Origin: Viola odorata
Taxonomy: Eukaryota; Streptophyta; Magnoliopsida; Malpighiales; Violaceae
DNA: 64,000 bases
Assembly (NCBI GenBank): GCA_963691705.1
Contig: OY829542.1
Coordinates: 21,438,579-21,502,578, forward strand
Direction: 5' to 3'
The first letter of the stretch is position 1, and every line of letters begins with the position of its first letter. Below are positions 59,447 through 64,000 of the stretch, piece after piece. The notes under the pieces were generated by a model. The model searched no databases, had not been told where the DNA came from, and saw only the letters and a list, made by a program, of their open reading frames with translations. Both the position numbers and the translations under genes were made by a program.

Positions 59447-60793
59447 TCATGGTTGGAGAAACAACATGACCGTACAGCACCAAACATCTACAGAAATATT
59501 CAAGTTCTGTCTTTGGGCATACAAAAGCAAAGTTGTCAGAACACAAATCTTGATGTCAAACAAGATCTTATTGCACCAAACAACAATGAAAGGAACTATA
59601 ACATGAATGCCACGCTCCAAGTCACCACCAAATCCTGCTGTGCAAAATGAGTCATCTATCAAAAATCTACAGGTAGGCGGTAAATAGAAGTCGATAAACA
59701 TAAACATAAACAAAAGGAAGAGGATATTGAAATTATCTAGCCTGCACACATCCTTGATCAGTTCCATATGAAAACCACAAAACAGCTTAACCTAAAAACT
59801 GTGTAGCACCTGTGTCCTATGTGAAGAACGATATGTGAATTAGCAGCATTCAAAAAAAAGAACAAGTGAACCAACTATCATCAGTCTCATATTCTGTTTC
59901 TTAGAACTAACACACAAACTTCTACCTAGTACATGTAGATGTATAAAAGCACAAACTTATCAGGAAGTAAACATCGCAAAAGTTATGACTGCTAAAACAG
60001 AAATTTGATGTAATAAAATAAGTTGACATGCGGAAAGTAAACAACTTCTTTTAAGATGCATAAATATTCGCCATCATATCATAAAAAGACTTCCGAACTA
60101 ACATCATAGATTCATATTGTCCAATTTGGCTATTATGATATCGATCACCTTTATGCATATAGTGAGTGATTGCTTCTGAAAAAATAGTTTTTGTACTTCC
60201 ACATACTAGAGCAGCATTCTTGGCTCAACTCTGCTCCTTTCATGAGCATTTTTACAGCCTACTTAACACCGTAGAACATAAACAACGACATCCCATGTTT
60301 AATTGTTTATAGAATATACCAAGTACTGAAATAAGCAAATTATAATCACAGCCTGTCATTTCCTATCTCCATAATGAACTTATGTACCTAAACATTTAAC
60401 CAAATCACCTCTAGCCACCTCTAGCCTCGAGGCAACTCTATTGGATAACACTTCATTCTTAATCCATCATGTGGCTAGGCTAACGTCACATACTTACAGA
60501 GATGCATCATAAAAACTGCATTAAAGATCCCATTTTTTAGCATATTAAGCACCTCATACTTCAGAATGAGAAAAGGGAGAAACCACACCAAAGCAAATCA
60601 CGAGTGTATAACTCAATAAAACAAGTTATGTGGTCTGATTAAAATGACCCAAAGTTTACAGTAGAGCATGAAGGCAAATCACTATGAAATAAGCCCCAAT
60701 TTCCCACAAACGATTGATAAACAAGAAAACTAAAAGAGATCCAAAAAACGAAAGATGATCGATTCTTGCTTACCCTTTCAAGAGAAGGCGAAA
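59447..60793 (-). other. 3' region of the NDUFB3-like gene
   Basis: A donor-like GGTAAGCA follows the stop codon (about 60769-60776, minus strand), and a GATGTGTGCAG acceptor-like site lies at about 59741-59751. A roughly 1-kb intron in the 3' untranslated region is possible. No coding sequence is seen. Confidence 0.35.
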
Positions 60794-61012
60794 TCAATGA
60801 GAATGAGAAGGTGATTGATTGTGGTGAGAAGAAAAGGAAGGAGCAAAAGCCCTGTTGTAGACTTGTTCGCCGACGAGATAGATGCCAAAGGCAACAAGAG
60901 CGATGCCAAGGCCAGGAGTGGCGTGACGGAATTGGTTGCTCAGCATCGGATGCTTCCTCCACTCATCCCTCCTCTTGAAGAACTCCCCTGTCGTTCCTAA
61001 TGGCTTCCCCAT
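60794..61012 (-). CDS. NDUFB3: NADH dehydrogenase (complex I) NDUFB3/B12-like subunit
   Basis: A 72-residue single-exon protein: MGKPLGTTGEFFKRRDEWRK, then HPMLSNQFRHATPGLGIALV, one membrane helix (GLGIALVAFGIYLVGEQVYN), and a His/Ser-rich tail ending SPSHSH. It is the plant NADH dehydrogenase 1 beta subcomplex subunit 3-B, an accessory subunit in the membrane arm of mitochondrial complex I. The FFKRRDEWRKHP segment is the conserved core. No cleavable presequence is visible, as is usual for this subunit. Length matches the family. It is divergent to the SAUL1-like gene, with about 2.46 kb between start codons. Confidence 0.92.
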   Translation of the reverse strand: MGKPLGTTGEFFKRRDEWRKHPMLSNQFRHATPGLGIALVAFGIYLVGEQVYNRAFAPSFSSHHNQSPSHSH

Positions 61013-62048
61013 CGTTCTCCTCTTTTCACTTCTTCGACTGCCCTGCCTGCGATTGCGATTGTGCTCTCTTTCTCTTCGTGCGAATGACGACGACGGCCAC
61101 TGTCAGTCAAATTCCTTGTGTTTGTTGTGGCATGTAAGGCCTTATGGATTGGGTTTGCTGGCTTTGGTATTGGGCTTCGAAGTCCATATGCAATCCTTAA
61201 TCAAAAACATCTCATTTTTTTTTTATTGCCCTTCTTGCTTGATAAATTTCAAATAAATTTTGTTACTTGTTTTAGTAGCAATTTTTTTATTTATAATTTT
61301 CTATCATCATCGTCCTTCCCATTAGATAGGTTGGGTCGGGTAAACCCAATTCGCCGCTATATATTAATATATCCATCATCCATTACCTATCATATAATTT
61401 ATTAGGTGAATATAATATTTATTAATATGTGAATATTGGATTATACTTATTAATTTCATCTAATCCGGCTTGGGTCCAAAATGCAACCCATACAACATAT
61501 TTTTTTCATAATCCGTACAACATCATAGATGAAAATTAATGAAAAATTATCTTTTATTTTATTTTATTTTATTGAAAAATTACGTAAAAAGTCATATATT
61601 CTTACAAAATATTTCAGTTTCTATTTTATAATTTAAAAACATACAATATAAATCTTATAGTTTTTTAGTGTTATAATTTAACTCTTATAGTTAAAAGATA
61701 ACAAAAAAATTAAGACATTTAGACAATAAAATGTAAAAATTATTTTAGGACGTAAGACAATGAAGAAAAAAAAGTGCATAAAATTTTTAATTTTTTAATA
61801 ATATTTTTAAAAATATTTTTCATTAATTTTTTCGAATGTTTTGAACTTTTATTCCATTTTCTATCAAACAAGTAAACTATTATCTTATAAATTTTAGAAT
61901 TAGTATTAAGATATAATAAAAAATGTTTAAAAAATACTAACTTTTAAAAGTGTTAGAAATTAAAATGAAGAGGTTTAATCTCTCACCAATATTAAAATAA
62001 AAATAACTAAACAATGATAATAACAATTAAAATAATAAAAAAATAGTA
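61013..62048. other. Divergent promoter side of NDUFB3-like gene and AT-rich spacer
   Basis: 61013-61150 is the likely leader and promoter of the minus-strand gene. 61250-62048 is extremely AT-rich with no recognisable element. GGGTCGGGTAAACCCAA at 61333 is a near-palindrome. Confidence 0.35.
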
Positions 62049-62177
62049 CTTCCTCTTAGTTTTTTTAATTGCCGACTCATTTTTTTCGGAATTTTTTTGG
62101 GTCAAATAGTGAGTCATCCCTCCTCTTTAATATGCGTGCCCAAACAGTAAATGACCTTTAAAAACGATAAGAGGGAG
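62049..62177. mobile_element. Stowaway-like MITE, degenerate
   Basis: CTTCCTCTTAGTTTTTTTAA at the left and the complement of CTCCCTCTTATCGTTTTTAA at the right, flanked by TA (62047-62048, 62178-62179). 129 bp. The left end has lost one consensus base. Confidence 0.75.
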
Positions 62178-63472
62178 TATAAAATAACTATAAAAAGCTA
62201 AGCGGTAGGAATTAGGTAAAATCAGACCCTACCAAAAAAGGTGGTGGTAAAATCAGACCCAGCAAAGGTTTCCCGCGTGGTTGTTTTCTTCCTTGCTTGC
62301 GAGTAGAAATTAAAAATTGCAACTCTCTCTCATTTGAATCTTCTCTCCTTGACTCCTTCCAATCATTTGTTGTTTCCTCTATCGGAGGAAGAGTTGCACA
62401 GCGAAGCAAGCCAAGCCAAGCCAAGCCAAGCTCCAAGACAGACAGGCTGGTTTAGTGGTTCTGGACGCCAAAGGTGGTGGTGGGTCAACTGTCAATGGAG
62501 GTTAAACTGTGTTTACTGTCAACTACACCATAAAAGTTAAAACCTTCAGCAACAAAACACTCATCATATCGCTCTTCCTCTGCTTCTGGTTGGTCAACCT
62601 TACCCTTCTTAGTCTACCATATTATTCATTCTTCCATTTTATTTATCCCCCTCTTCTCTCTTTTGTTGTCTTCCTTTTGTTGTTTTCTTCATCTCTCAAC
62701 TCCAGCAACAGTAAAATTATTTACAATTTTAGACAATATTTTCATTTCTTCTTGTTCCCTCTTTGATATTTCCCTTTCCCCACCTGAACCAAGCAAACCC
62801 TATTCGACCTGATACATGGGTTGTCCAATTCTTCATCAATTCCTTCTTGATTAGTCAATTTGGGAACTAGGTTTTTCTCATAACCCATCATTTCAAGTGT
62901 TTCTTGGCAGCTAAGTAGAGATTTAGGTATGGTCCCTGCCTATTCTTGCACACTATTCCGTCTGAATTGTATGGATTAGTTTGAGATGTGGAATTCAATT
63001 CATTTTTTTATGTAACTTCATCTGTTTTCTTTCTTGGATTGTTAACTTGTAAGTTGAGGTCAAGGGATGGTGGTGACTTGGTCTAAATTGTTCATTCTAA
63101 TTGTTTCATTTCTCACCCATCTCATCTTTGGTCTGCCCCTTCCATTAGTTATGCTGTGTGTTGTGGCCTTGAAAATGGATCAAAAGTAACAATGTTTAGA
63201 TATCTTGATTAGTATTTCTGCCTCTAATTATACCAGTTGGTCAATTATCCCTAACTTTTTAAGAAATTCCTTCCAATTTTATTGCCATGAATTACACACG
63301 TTAGCTAATTTCTGCCTGTTTTGAACATGGTGATGTCAGAGTTGTTCATGTTTGCTGATTTGCCACCTTGTGTTGCTAGTAGTTACATGAGAACATAAAC
63401 TGGTTATGGGAACACTGGTTTACTGTTTTCCAATGTGTGCTTTTGTTGTTTGCAGACGGTTATTTCTATCAG
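62178..63472 (+). other. Promoter and 5' leader of SAUL1-like gene, with leader intron
   Basis: A pyrimidine-rich leader contains a (CCAAG)n-type run at 62409-62430. A donor ATTTAG|GTATGG at 62927 and an acceptor TTGTTTGCAG ending at 63455 define a likely 529-bp leader intron that ends 17 bases before the start codon. Small upstream ATGs occur (for example near 62498) but their use is unknown. Confidence 0.5.
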
Positions 63473-64000
63473 ATGGCTGACAGCTGGGATGGAAGTTATG
63501 ATCCATCAGGTAGCCAATCAGACGAAAGTTATCAGTTTGAGAGATTTCATCTTGAGCCTATTTATGATGCATTTGTTTGCCCTTTGACAAAGCAAATCAT
63601 GCACGATCCTGTCACATTAGAGAATGGGCAAACTTTTGAGCGGGAAGCAATAGAAAAGTGGTTTAAGGAATGCAGGGAAAGTGGGAGGAAGCTGGTTTGC
63701 CCCTTGACTCAAAAGGAGTTAAAAAGCACAGACCTAAACCCCAGCATAGCTTTGAGGAACACCATCGAAGAGTGGACTGCTAGGAATGAAGCTGTTCAAC
63801 TTGATATGGCACGCAGGTCATTGAATCTGAGCAGCGCAGAAAGTGATGTCTTACATTCTTTGAAGTATGTCCAGTACATTTGCCAAAAGAGCAGATTGAA
63901 TAAGCGTGCTGTGCGCAATGCTGAGCTAATACCTATGGTTGTTGACACATTGAAGAGTAGTAGCCGACGTGTTCGCTTTAAATCCTTGCAAACTCTTCGA
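63473..64000 (+). CDS. SAUL1: SAUL1/PUB44-type U-box E3 ubiquitin ligase (5' part)
   Basis: The first 176 codons run to the right edge without interruption. After an acidic start (MADSWDGSYDPSGSQSDESY) comes a U-box at about residues 33-110: DAFVCPLTKQIMHDPVTLEN, QTFEREAIEKWF, VCPLTQKEL and NPSIALRNTIEEW. ARM-repeat-like helices begin at about 130 (LKYVQYICQKSRLNKRAVRN). U-box proteins transfer ubiquitin from E2 to substrate. The PUB43/44 subgroup, including SAUL1, acts in senescence control and plasma-membrane-associated immunity in Arabidopsis. PUB43 is the main alternative; position next to EH1/CCDC115 homologs favours SAUL1/PUB44. The start is the first ATG after the leader intron. Confidence 0.9.
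   Translation, partial: MADSWDGSYDPSGSQSDESYQFERFHLEPIYDAFVCPLTKQIMHDPVTLENGQTFEREAIEKWFKECRESGRKLVCPLTQKELKSTDLNPSIALRNTIEEWTARNEAVQLDMARRSLNLSSAESDVLHSLKYVQYICQKSRLNKRAVRNAELIPMVVDTLKSSSRRVRFKSLQTLR

Noticed and set aside
62334..62766. Two plus-strand open frames before SAUL1
   Set aside because: They lie in the probable leader, have no recognisable domain and no codon-level evidence of coding.

Overview
This window is eudicot nuclear DNA: AT-rich, with intron-rich genes and about two thirds transposable elements. I assembled six host genes from exons whose splice sites and phases agree. In order they are: (1) the 5' part of a FANCJ/RAD3-like helicase (minus, runs off the left edge); (2) a complete EH-domain protein of the AtEH1/Pan1 type (plus, 31155-38862); (3) a CCDC115/VMA22-like coiled-coil protein (minus, 40021-41549); (4) a small conserved protein resembling Arabidopsis At5g43822 (plus, 45607-56437); (5) an NDUFB3-like complex I subunit (minus, 60794-61012); and (6) the 5' part of a SAUL1/PUB44-type U-box ubiquitin ligase (plus, from 63473 off the right edge). 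From memory, FANCJ, EH1, CCDC115 and SAUL1 homologs sit in the same order at Arabidopsis AT1G20750-AT1G20780. If so, this is a conserved gene block inflated by transposons.

Layout. 1-1896: FANCJ. 2239-6124: two non-autonomous hAT elements with 8-bp target duplications. 6133-8127: noncoding, LTR-like sequence. 8128-30548: one large, dead Tat/Ogre-type Ty3-gypsy element on the minus strand. Its LTRs are 2.8 and 3.6 kb. It has an extra ORF upstream of gag, an archaeal-type RNase H before integrase, a tandem-repeat 3' region and a putative intron between protease and reverse transcriptase. Four younger insertions interrupt it: two solo LTRs (12500-15027, 16767-18450) and two hAT elements (20205-20719, 29304-30076), each with a target duplication.

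30549-41549: EH1 and CCDC115, tail to tail. 41769-43074: a 1.3-kb foldback element full of TGACGTG/CACGTCA sites, just upstream of CCDC115. 43632-45056: two more hAT elements. 45607-56437: the At5g43822-like gene. Its intron 1 holds a 4.5-kb Pack-MULE carrying pieces of two unrelated host genes, and its intron 2 holds a 4.5-kb Copia element. 56438-59446: a mariner-like element, inverted minisatellite arms and a Stowaway MITE. 60794-64000: NDUFB3-like and SAUL1-like genes, divergently arranged.

The most interesting structure is the small gene at 45607-56437. Two large transposons sit in its introns, one carries captured exons with intact splice sites, and its exon 2 has a one-base frameshift in an A-run. 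The sequence alone cannot show whether it is still expressed. Exon calls rest on reading frame, splice consensus and remembered homology; no searches were run.
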